Below the pieces are notes generated by a model. That model had not been told where the DNA came from. It ran no database searches and was given only the letters and a program-made list of their open reading frames with translations. The translations under genes and the position numbers were made by a program. This document shows, in pieces, positions 1-5,287 of a stretch of DNA of 5,287 bases. Source of the stretch: Pyrinomonadaceae bacterium (GTDB taxonomy: Bacteria > Acidobacteriota > Blastocatellia > Pyrinomonadales > Pyrinomonadaceae); contig JACCTF010001015.1 of the NCBI GenBank assembly GCA_013812565.1, forward strand, positions 1 through 5,287, given 5' to 3'. How positions within the stretch are numbered: position 1 is the stretch's first letter; every line of letters starts with the position of its first letter.

Positions 1-623
1 CCGTTGTAGTCGGCCGTCACTAAGTCTTTTTTGCCAGGCCCAAGCCATTCGGCCCGATCAAAAAGCGGTTTGTCATTCGATCCGATATTCTTGAACAGGT
101 AGATACCATTCGAGGGGCGGTCCGGGCAGCCCACGATCAAATCCGTATCTCCATCTCCATCCATATCGACGGGCGCCGGATGGGCCCAGAGTCCGACGGC
201 AAGTTTGCCACGGACCTCCGCCCGGCCATAAGTTATGCGCTCTCCCGCCCCAATCATGGCGGGCTCCACCATCCGCGCCGTCTCACCGCCACGCAAGGTG
301 TCAAAATAAACGTGGTAGTTTTCGGCTCCCGTTGAGATCCAACTGATCTTAGCATGGGGGACTTTCCAGTCCACCTTGACAGGGATCGCGGGTGAGGAAC
401 CGGCGGCGGCGAGCACGCGAACAGAGTCAGCGTTAAAATCTTCCGGGAGTTTGACCGTCAGCCATACCGGCCGAAGTGGCGGCACCGTCGATCGCTTGAC
501 AATGCGGTAGCGGTTAAGAGTTGGCCACGCGGCGTCGCCTCTCCGCTCAATCACGGTCTCTGGCTGGAGTGGGAGCAGTAGTGCCAGAACGATCGTTAGA
601 AACTGGGTAGCCACACAAGACAT
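1..623 (-). CDS. Exported FG-GAP/VCBS repeat protein, 3' part cut by window edge
   Basis: The minus-strand frame is open from an ATG at 623-621 to the window edge, giving 207 codons with no stop. The N-terminus has a hydrophobic stretch (about residues 7-20, FLTIVLALLLPL) that looks like a Sec signal, although it has no basic residue in front of it. Residues about 50-120 form a beta-rich segment ending in YHVYFDTLRGG, which I do not recognise as a named domain. Residues 152-165 read VDMDGDGDTDLIVG, a textbook FG-GAP/VCBS calcium loop with D153, D155, D157 and D161 as likely ligands. It is followed by GIYLFKNIG, the usual next strands. Such repeats build integrin-like beta-propellers in secreted or surface proteins, so more repeats should lie beyond the left edge. 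The start is supported by an AGAGGAG ribosome site 10 bases upstream. The gene is divergent from the cupin gene. Its substrate and specific function are unknown. Confidence 0.85.
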   Translation of the reverse strand, partial: MSCVATQFLTIVLALLLPLQPETVIERRGDAAWPTLNRYRIVKRSTVPPLRPVWLTVKLPEDFNADSVRVLAAAGSSPAIPVKVDWKVPHAKISWISTGAENYHVYFDTLRGGETARMVEPAMIGAGERITYGRAEVRGKLAVGLWAHPAPVDMDGDGDTDLIVGCPDRPSNGIYLFKNIGSNDKPLFDRAEWLGPGKKDLVTADYN

Positions 624-633
624 GTCCTTGATA

Positions 634-640
634 CTCCTCT
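634..640 (-). promoter_or_regulatory. Ribosome binding site of the FG-GAP gene
   Basis: On the minus strand the sequence reads AGAGGAG, followed by 10 bases and then the ATG at 623-621. This is a near-consensus Shine-Dalgarno site and fixes the start of the FG-GAP repeat gene. Confidence 0.65.
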
Positions 641-646
641 GAAGTA

Positions 647-677
647 TTTATAGCGCGCCGGTTGCTCGTTATCGCAA
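647..677 (-). promoter_or_regulatory. Possible promoter of the FG-GAP gene (weak)
   Basis: On the minus strand a TATAAA box (652-647) lies just upstream of the ribosome site, and a TTGCGA (677-672) sits 19 bases further upstream. The -10 box is good. The -35 box matches the sigma-70 consensus at 4 of 6 positions, and the spacer is longer than ideal. A start near 640 would give a very short leader beginning at the ribosome site. This rests on eye matching only. Confidence 0.25.
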
Positions 678-796
678 TTGCTCGAAATCAAATTGGCAGC
701 AGGCAGCCGAAGGCCGAGTTCGGCCGCTCCTGGTTGTATACCATTTTCGCTGGTATGGCGAGGGTGTGACCATAAACTTAGGAAAATAGTATCAGG

Positions 797-808
797 AATT
801 TATAAATT
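797..808. promoter_or_regulatory. Perfect 12-base AT palindrome
   Basis: AATTTATAAATT equals its own reverse complement. It contains TATAAA on both strands, so it could act as a -10 element in either direction or as a protein binding site. A TTGACG begins at 808, overlapping its last base, but no well-spaced -10 partner follows. AT-rich palindromes also occur by chance, so a function is only possible. Confidence 0.3.
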
Positions 809-964
809 TGACGTAGTACCAGTGACCGAACTGCTCTATAAGAGTATCCGACATAATCATTGTTGGTTCATCAAACAAAAGCAGGCCGCCGAACCTTCAG
901 CGTCGCAGAGAACAGAGTCAGTATTTCGCCAACCCTCAATAGAGGTACGAGCACATTTCGCATC

Positions 965-982
965 CACAGATTGCACAGATTG
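965..982. repeat. Two-copy tandem repeat of CACAGATTG
   Basis: Two exact, adjacent copies of the 9-mer CACAGATTG occupy 965-973 and 974-982, followed by CA as if a third copy began. Intergenic repeats built on CACAGATT / AATCTGTG units are, from memory, common in several environmental bacterial groups. Here only one arm is seen, with no AATCTGTG arm nearby. This may be a decayed copy of such an element. Confidence 0.5.
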
Positions 983-1047
983 CAAGGCCCGCCCTTGTCT
1001 GCGGGATAGGTGAGGCGGTCTTTGTGCAGGAGTGTTAGTTAACAAGA

Positions 1048-1067
1048 TTACCGATACTTGTCGGTAA
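1048..1067. promoter_or_regulatory. Inverted repeat TTACCGA-N6-TCGGTAA, candidate operator upstream of the cupin gene
   Basis: The arms TTACCGA (1048-1054) and TCGGTAA (1061-1067) match perfectly around a six-base centre. The site ends 51 bases before the cupin ATG. Its length and symmetry fit a dimeric repressor site (TetR- or MarR-like) or a short hairpin in the leader RNA. No regulator gene is visible in the window. The half-site TTACCG recurs at 1709-1714, upstream of the sialidase-like gene, which may be chance. Confidence 0.4.
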
Positions 1068-1109
1068 AGGCATGACAGTGCAGCGCAGGCCACACCTTTG
1101 ATAGAAATT

Positions 1110-1114
1110 GAGGG
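1110..1114 (+). promoter_or_regulatory. Ribosome binding site deciding the cupin start
   Basis: GAGGG stands 4 bases before the ATG at 1119. The spacing is short but usable. It favours this ATG over the upstream in-frame TTG at 1098, which has no purine-rich site at a suitable distance. Confidence 0.45.
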
Positions 1115-1118
1115 AATT

Positions 1119-1634
1119 ATGGCGACGACCTCTTTGAGTACTTTGACGATTGCGGCAATGCTAACTTTGACAATGTTGCCTACCCTCGCCACCATGAACG
1201 CCACACCAAAAAAGAAAACATCAACTCAGGCGAAAGTAAACAAGCGCTTCGCTCAGACAAAGACGGACGGCTCGGAAGTTATTCTAATAGGCCATGCGAA
1301 AGTCGCGGCGGGATTCAGCAAAGGAGCCGTGCTGCTAATCCATGACAATTACAGAATTCACGCGGGGGCTAGAGATCAGGGAGGCCTCCCTGAAGTTCAT
1401 GAGCATGACACTGACATCTTCCATATCTTGGAGGGGAGTGCGACGTTTGTAACAGGCGGGGTAGTGGTCGATCCGGTCATCCCCGCGCCCGGTGAAATTC
1501 AAGGTAAAGAAATCAAAGGCGGAGAGACGTGGCAACTTGTTAAGGGCGATGTAATCGTTATTCCGCCGAAAGTCCCCCACTGGTTCAAAGAAGTTCCCGG
1601 CACGATCAAGTATTTTGTGGTCAAGGTTCGCTAA
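1119..1634 (+). CDS. Exported single-domain cupin protein
   Basis: This is a 171-residue protein with one cupin beta-barrel. From the ATG at 1119, motif 1 is HEHDTDIFHILEG (residues 94-106). H94 and H96 are likely metal ligands, and D99 stands where the classical motif has Glu. Motif 2 is GDVIVIPPKVPHW (143-155), with H154 as the third histidine. The motif's usual Gly is Lys151 and its Asn is Glu158. ATFVTGG after motif 1 and GGETWQLVKGD before motif 2 fit a cupin subfamily common in environmental bacteria with no assigned reaction. Residues 1-27 are hydrophobic and Thr/Ala-rich and probably act as a signal peptide or anchor (ending near ATMNA), but lack basic residues at the front. The ATG is chosen over the in-frame TTG at 1098 because GAGGG lies 4 bases upstream of it and the hydrophobic segment then begins at the N-terminus. 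Metal binding is likely. The substrate is unknown. Confidence 0.85.
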   Translation: MATTSLSTLTIAAMLTLTMLPTLATMNATPKKKTSTQAKVNKRFAQTKTDGSEVILIGHAKVAAGFSKGAVLLIHDNYRIHAGARDQGGLPEVHEHDTDIFHILEGSATFVTGGVVVDPVIPAPGEIQGKEIKGGETWQLVKGDVIVIPPKVPHWFKEVPGTIKYFVVKVR

Positions 1635-1647
1635 GGCTGTCTGGCTT

Positions 1648-1699
1648 TCGGCATCATCAACTTTCGCCAATTAAGACTTGTCGATTGGCGGCGTGCCGA
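1648..1699. other. Nested inverted repeat after the cupin gene, possible RNA stem
   Basis: An inner stem pairs CGCCAAT (1665-1671) with ATTGGCG (1684-1690) around a 12-base loop. An outer stem pairs TCGGCA (1648-1653) with TGCCGA (1694-1699). The structure begins 14 bases after the cupin stop. It could protect the 3' end of the cupin mRNA or attenuate read-through to the sialidase-like gene. No T-run follows, so it is not a standard intrinsic terminator. Confidence 0.35.
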
Positions 1700-1753
1700 C
1701 TTCGAGAGTTACCGTCAAAGTAGTAAAGCGTTGTGATCGAACAGTAAAAAGCC

Positions 1754-3073
1754 ATGCATCAACTTAATATAATTCCCAGCTTGAATATTGCCCCCATCGC
1801 CCGCGAGCCGCGTGCGTTTCTGGGCCGCCTCAAAACTCAGACAGTTCGGCCTTGGTTGATTCAGTTCTGCCTCGCAGCCTTAGTTATTAACAGTGCAGAT
1901 TCTGTGAAAGCTTTTCAAGCGGTCAGGGGCCTTGCTGCCAAAAGTGGAACGACGCGGGTTCCCGGTGTTGTCATCGATCACATTCCAGGCGAAACCGGCA
2001 TTTATATCGGCTCGCCGAGTATCACCGTCTTGCCCAACGGAGAGTACCTCGCTTCTCACGACTACTTCGGCCCGAAGAGCACGCAAAATCGCACCGCCGT
2101 TTTCGGTTCGCGCGACCAAGGGAAAACATGGGAGAAGCGCACCGAACTTGAAGGACAGTTCTGGTCAACTTTGTTCGTCAACAAAGGGTCTGTCTATTTG
2201 ATGGGAACAACTGCTCACTACGGCTCAGCCATCATCCGGAGATCCGCTGACAGCGGCCGGACGTGGACCGATCCAAAGGATAAAAACTCCGGCCTGCTGC
2301 TCGACGACGGCAAGTATCACTGCGCTCCGGTTCCGGTAGTTGTTCATCAAGGACGCATTTGGCGGGCGATGGAGGACGCTCTAGGGCCGGGAGGGTGGGG
2401 CAGCCATTTTCGCGCCTTGATGATGTCCGCCCCTGTAGATTCCGATCTGTTGAAGGCAGAAAGCTGGATCATCAGCAATCGCTTGGAAAGAAACCCCGAA
2501 TGGCTGGGAGGCAAATTCGGCGGATGGCTGGAAGGCAATGCGGTAGTCACCCCCGCCGGAAAAATCGTTAATATTCTACGCGCCGATTACCGGCCGACGG
2601 AAAAGACGGACGAGGAGCGAGCGGCGATCATTGAGGTCAGCGCTGACGGTAAGAAGATCACCTTCGATGCAAAAACTAATTTCATTAAATTCCCCGGCGG
2701 CTGTAAGAAGTTCACGATCCGTTACGATCGGAAAAGTAAACTCTACTGGTCGCTGACCAATTATGTCCCGGAAGCACATCGCGGTCGGAACTCGGAAAGA
2801 GCGCGAAACACCCTCGCCCTTGTTTCTTCGCCTGACTTGAAGATGTGGAAGGTCAGATCGATTGTTCTCTATCACCCGGATGCGGAAAAACACGCGTTTC
2901 AATACGCCGACTGGCAGATTGAGGGAAGCGATCTGATCGCCGTCTCGCGAACTGCATTCGATGACGAGACGGGCGGCGCGCATAACCAGCACGACGCCAA
3001 CTACATGACTTTCCATCGTTTCGAGAAGTTCCGTGCGCTGACGCTTAAAAGCCTTGCGGCGAATGAAAGATAA
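1754..3073 (+). CDS. Exported BNR/Asp-box (sialidase-fold) protein
   Basis: This is a 439-residue protein of the sialidase/neuraminidase six-bladed beta-propeller superfamily. Two clear Asp boxes (S-x-D-x-G-x-T-W) are visible: SRDQGKTW at 119-126 and SADSGRTW at 164-171. SSPDLKMW (358-365) looks like a shortened third. The first blade reads GSPSITVLPNGEYLASHDYFG (86-106), where catalytic sialidases carry a (F/Y)RIP arginine motif. That Arg is missing, while Asp103 is kept. The C-terminal GGAHNQHDANYMTFHRFEKFR block resembles sialidase-like proteins I associate with planctomycetes and acidobacteria. A hydrophobic segment (about 34-45, ending near VKA at 51-53) looks like a Sec signal but follows an unusually long 31-residue N-region. 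No strong ribosome site precedes the ATG, so the start is uncertain, though I see no better one. The protein is probably secreted and binds or cleaves a glycan. True sialidase activity is doubtful. It lies 92 bases upstream of the TonB-dependent receptor. Confidence 0.85.
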   Translation: MHQLNIIPSLNIAPIAREPRAFLGRLKTQTVRPWLIQFCLAALVINSADSVKAFQAVRGLAAKSGTTRVPGVVIDHIPGETGIYIGSPSITVLPNGEYLASHDYFGPKSTQNRTAVFGSRDQGKTWEKRTELEGQFWSTLFVNKGSVYLMGTTAHYGSAIIRRSADSGRTWTDPKDKNSGLLLDDGKYHCAPVPVVVHQGRIWRAMEDALGPGGWGSHFRALMMSAPVDSDLLKAESWIISNRLERNPEWLGGKFGGWLEGNAVVTPAGKIVNILRADYRPTEKTDEERAAIIEVSADGKKITFDAKTNFIKFPGGCKKFTIRYDRKSKLYWSLTNYVPEAHRGRNSERARNTLALVSSPDLKMWKVRSIVLYHPDAEKHAFQYADWQIEGSDLIAVSRTAFDDETGGAHNQHDANYMTFHRFEKFRALTLKSLAANER

Positions 3074-3102
3074 CGATCATCTGGACCATCAAGATCGGCG
3101 TC

Positions 3103-3159
3103 ATGAGCGACATCCAACAAGGGGTCTCTACAAAGCTGAAACTCCAATCACTGAGGTGA
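3103..3159 (+). other. Possible short upstream reading frame before the receptor gene
   Basis: An ATG at 3103 opens an 18-codon frame (MSDIQQGVSTKLKLQSLR). Its TGA at 3157-3159 overlaps the receptor's GAGGTG ribosome site and ends 6 bases before the receptor ATG. That placement would allow translational coupling. No Shine-Dalgarno sequence precedes the 3103 ATG, and a short frame like this is expected by chance, so confidence is low. Confidence 0.15.
3153..3158 (+). promoter_or_regulatory. Ribosome binding site of the TonB-dependent receptor gene
   Basis: GAGGTG is followed by 7 bases and then ATG at 3166. This is a good Shine-Dalgarno site and spacing, and it fixes the start of the receptor with its signal peptide. 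Confidence 0.65.
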
Positions 3160-3165
3160 CTTACC

Positions 3166-5287
3166 ATGAAGCGAGCGAACTTCGTTCTTCTTTCCGTTTT
3201 AATGCTCACGATAGTCTGTTGTGCGGCTGCGCGTGCGCAGTCAATCTTCGGCTCGATCCAGGGAACGGTGATGGATGGAAGCGGCGCGGTGCTGCCGGGC
3301 GCGTTGGTCAGGGCCCGCAACGTGAACACGGGCGGGACGAGCGAAGTACGCACTAATGAAGAGGGGCTTTATTTCCTCGGCGAATTGCGACCGAGCACTT
3401 ACGACATAGAGGTTGAAGCCACAGGGTTTCAGAAAACCCTGCAAAGCGGAGTGACGCTCCGAGTGGAAGACCGCTTACGCGCCGACTTTACGCTCACACC
3501 CGGACAGATCAGTGACGTTGTTGAGGTGAGGGCGGATGTGCAGTTGGTGCAGACGGAGAGCAACACGCTCGGGCGAGTGGTCGAGGAGAATACCATCAAA
3601 CAATTGCCCTTGTACGGGCGCAATGCGTTTGAACTCGTCTTGCTCACGCCGGGGGCACAGAAGACTGACGCCGATGAGCAGCCGCGCCTGAGCGGGGGGC
3701 GCGCGCGTACCGGCGAGATAGTGCTCGACGGCGGTTCGATCACGACGCCGCGGCGCGGCCAAGTTTTCACGCAGCCCAACCTCGACGCGATCCAAGAGTT
3801 TAAGGTTCAGACCAACGGTCTCTCGGCGGAATTCGGACGGACCGTCGGCGGTGTGGTTAACGCCACGCTCAAATCCGGCACCAACGACATTCACGGTAAT
3901 CTATTTGAGTTCCACCGGAACAACAGCATCAACGCGCGCAATGTCTTTTCGCCGCGCAATGCCAAACTGATTCAAAATCAGTTCGGCGGGATGGTCGGTG
4001 GGCCGATCATTAAAAACAGATTGTTCTTTTTCGGAGATTATGAAGGATTTCGTCAGGCGAGCGAATCGCTTATCAACCGAACGCTGCCGACCGTAAGGAT
4101 GAAAAGCGGAGATTTCGGCGAACTTCTCGGGGCGGTGGTTGGTAGAGACGCGTTGGGGCGCGACGTGCGGCGCAACCAGATTTTTGATCCGGCGACGACG
4201 CGCGCCGTGACCGCGGGACAAATCGATCCGGTGTCGGGACGGATGGCCACTGCTTCAGGGCTTGTGCGCGATGCGTTTACCAACAACATCATTCCGACGA
4301 ACCGCTTCGACGCTCCAGCTCAAAGGCTGGCGGCGCTTTATCCCGATCCGACGCAGCCGGGTCTAGCGCAGAACTACACTATGCTCGTGCCGATCGGACT
4401 CCGGAACAATAAATTCGATGTGCGCATCGACTGGCGCGCGACGGAAAAGGATCTGATCTTCGGGCGTTACTCGTGGGATCACCAATATAGCGACACAGCG
4501 CGGCCGTTTGAAGCATCAAGTTCCGGCGGCGCACGCGGCAACTTCAACCGGTATTTGACGGGCGCGCTCGGCTGGACGCGCACGCTCACCCCGACGACGA
4601 TCAACGACGCGCGTTTCTCGTTCTTTCGCGGCGTTCAAGAGCGCCGGCTGAGTCTCAACATCGGCAATCAAATCGGCATCCCGAATCTGAACATCGTCGG
4701 GTTGCCGGTGATCGCGGTCGCTGGTTACGAAGGTCTCGGCGATGCGCAGGCCTTCAACCCAGTCGAAAATCAATATCAAATTCAGAACATCACCACCTTC
4801 GTGCGCGGCAGGCACATCATCAAGGCGGGCGCTGATTACCGCAGTTTCCCGATCAACGACTTGCAGTTGCAATTCACCGGCGAATATACCTTCACCGCCA
4901 ATCAGACGGGCGACCCATCCAACGCCGGTGCCACCGGTAACCCGGTCGCCAGTTTGCTGCTTGGTCAGGCTAACAGCTTCAATAACAGCACCCTGCGAGG
5001 GCGGTTTTATTACCGCTCGAAGTATTTAGGCGCATTTGTGCAGGATGATATTAAGCTCAAGCCGAGCTTTACGCTGAACGTCGGGCTCCGTTACGACGTG
5101 GAGCAAAACCCGCGCGAGATTCGTCAGCAGGGATCGAATTTCGATTTGGCGCAGGGCCGGCCGGTGACGATGGCGGAACTGGGACGCGACTTCATTCAAT
5201 TCACCGACAAACTCAATCTCGGCCCGCGCGTCGGATTCGCGTGGCAACCGTTTGATCTGAAAAAGTCGGTCATGCGGGCGTATTATG
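3166..5287 (+). CDS. Oar-like TonB-dependent receptor, 3' part cut by window edge
   Basis: The frame is open for 707 codons to the edge. Known members are roughly 1,000-1,200 residues, so a few hundred C-terminal residues are missing. A classic signal peptide (MKRANF, hydrophobic core, ARA|QS) predicts cleavage after residue 24. Residues about 29-112 form a carboxypeptidase-regulatory-like beta-sandwich: GSIQGTVMDGSGAVLPGALV, then TNEEGLYFLGELRPSTYDIEV. The plug spans about 117-240, with DVVEVRAD, LPLYGRNAFELVLLTPG, and AEFGRTVGGVVNATLKSGTN. Barrel strands follow, including NQFGGMVGGPIIKNRLFFFGDYEG (271-294), GAFVQDDIKLKPSFTLNVGLRYD (622-644) and NLGPRVGFAW (684-693). These are signatures of the Oar / acidobacterial TonB-dependent receptor family in the outer membrane, which takes up large substrates using TonB-ExbBD energy. 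No separate TonB box was identified with certainty. The substrate is unknown. The sialidase-like gene just upstream hints at a carbohydrate-derived ligand. Confidence 0.93.
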   Translation, partial: MKRANFVLLSVLMLTIVCCAAARAQSIFGSIQGTVMDGSGAVLPGALVRARNVNTGGTSEVRTNEEGLYFLGELRPSTYDIEVEATGFQKTLQSGVTLRVEDRLRADFTLTPGQISDVVEVRADVQLVQTESNTLGRVVEENTIKQLPLYGRNAFELVLLTPGAQKTDADEQPRLSGGRARTGEIVLDGGSITTPRRGQVFTQPNLDAIQEFKVQTNGLSAEFGRTVGGVVNATLKSGTNDIHGNLFEFHRNNSINARNVFSPRNAKLIQNQFGGMVGGPIIKNRLFFFGDYEGFRQASESLINRTLPTVRMKSGDFGELLGAVVGRDALGRDVRRNQIFDPATTRAVTAGQIDPVSGRMATASGLVRDAFTNNIIPTNRFDAPAQRLAALYPDPTQPGLAQNYTMLVPIGLRNNKFDVRIDWRATEKDLIFGRYSWDHQYSDTARPFEASSSGGARGNFNRYLTGALGWTRTLTPTTINDARFSFFRGVQERRLSLNIGNQIGIPNLNIVGLPVIAVAGYEGLGDAQAFNPVENQYQIQNITTFVRGRHIIKAGADYRSFPINDLQLQFTGEYTFTANQTGDPSNAGATGNPVASLLLGQANSFNNSTLRGRFYYRSKYLGAFVQDDIKLKPSFTLNVGLRYDVEQNPREIRQQGSNFDLAQGRPVTMAELGRDFIQFTDKLNLGPRVGFAWQPFDLKKSVMRAYY

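Larger units (their letters stand above)
624..1118. other. Divergent intergenic region with several short dyads, no convincing gene
   Basis: About 495 bases separate the divergent FG-GAP and cupin genes. Open frames across this stretch start with TTG or run antisense into the cupin start, and their translations look like non-protein. It contains these dyads: GGCCGA-2-TCGGCC at 712-725, the perfect palindrome AATTTATAAATT at 797-808, CAAGG-5-CCTTG at 983-997 and TTACCGA-6-TCGGTAA at 1048-1067. It also has a tandem CACAGATTG pair at 965-982. The middle part (about 765-860) looks AT-richer than the flanking genes. The region probably holds the promoters of both genes. A small non-coding RNA cannot be excluded, but nothing shows one. 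Confidence 0.6.

Noticed and set aside
808..842. TTGACG with TATAAG as a plus-strand sigma-70 promoter
   Set aside because: The spacer between the boxes is 23 bases, too long for a normal promoter, and the cupin start is almost 280 bases downstream.
678..1013. Plus-strand open frame of 111 codons in the intergenic region
   Set aside because: It starts with TTG without a ribosome site. Its translation has no domain-like pattern and it crosses the tandem repeat and dyads.
1098..1118. TTG start for the cupin, adding seven residues
   Set aside because: The added MIEIEGI places acidic residues before the hydrophobic segment and has no ribosome site, whereas the ATG at 1119 has GAGGG upstream.
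857..1204. Minus-strand open frame of 115 codons antisense to the cupin start
   Set aside because: Its hydrophobic N-terminal part is the mirror of the cupin signal segment, and the rest is low-quality translation of non-coding DNA.
3054..3356. Plus-strand 100-codon frame bridging the sialidase-like and receptor genes
   Set aside because: It overlaps the ends of both genes in another frame, and the receptor frame from 3166 has a clear signal peptide and ribosome site.
3429..4292. Several long minus-strand frames inside the receptor gene
   Set aside because: They are antisense shadows of a well-supported coding sequence, with Arg/Ser-rich translations and no recognisable motifs.
1..5287. CRISPR array, transposon ends, tRNA/rRNA genes, or a defence or phage module
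   Set aside because: No regularly spaced repeats, transposase motifs, cloverleaf or rRNA-like stretches, or recognisable defence or phage proteins were seen on either strand.

Overview
The window looks like chromosomal DNA of a soil- or sediment-type Gram-negative bacterium, most likely an acidobacterium (Blastocatellia-like). The main evidence is the large Oar-like TonB-dependent receptor with an N-terminal carboxypeptidase-regulatory-like domain. This receptor class is strongly expanded in Acidobacteriota. The company of an FG-GAP repeat protein and a BNR/Asp-box protein fits the same group. The taxonomic call is an inference from gene content, not from a marker gene.

Layout: (1) Bases 1-623 hold the 5' part of a minus-strand gene for an exported FG-GAP/VCBS repeat protein, cut by the left edge. 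(2) Bases 624-1118 are a divergent intergenic region of about 0.5 kb with no convincing gene. It holds several short dyads: a perfect AT-rich palindrome at 797-808, a two-copy CACAGATTG tandem at 965-982, and a 7+7 inverted repeat at 1048-1067 just upstream of the next gene. (3) Bases 1119-1634 (+) encode a small, probably exported single-domain cupin. (4) Bases 1635-1753 are a gap with a nested inverted repeat. (5) Bases 1754-3073 (+) encode a sialidase-fold (BNR/Asp-box) protein with an export signal. Its N-terminal motif lacks the arginine expected of true sialidases. (6) Bases 3074-3165 are a short leader. (7) From 3166 to the right edge (+) runs the Oar-like TonB-dependent receptor: signal peptide, regulatory-like domain, plug and the first part of the barrel. 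The C-terminal part lies outside the window.

How they may work together: all four proteins appear to be exported to the periplasm, outer membrane or cell surface. A secreted beta-propeller protein directly followed by an outer-membrane TonB-dependent transporter suggests capture and uptake of a glycan or other organic polymer. No substrate can be read from the sequence. The three plus-strand genes could be co-transcribed, but the gaps of 119 and 92 bases leave room for separate promoters.

I see no CRISPR array, transposase, rRNA or tRNA gene, phage gene or recognisable defence module. The best second looks are the altered active-site motif of the sialidase-like protein and the inverted repeats flanking the cupin gene.
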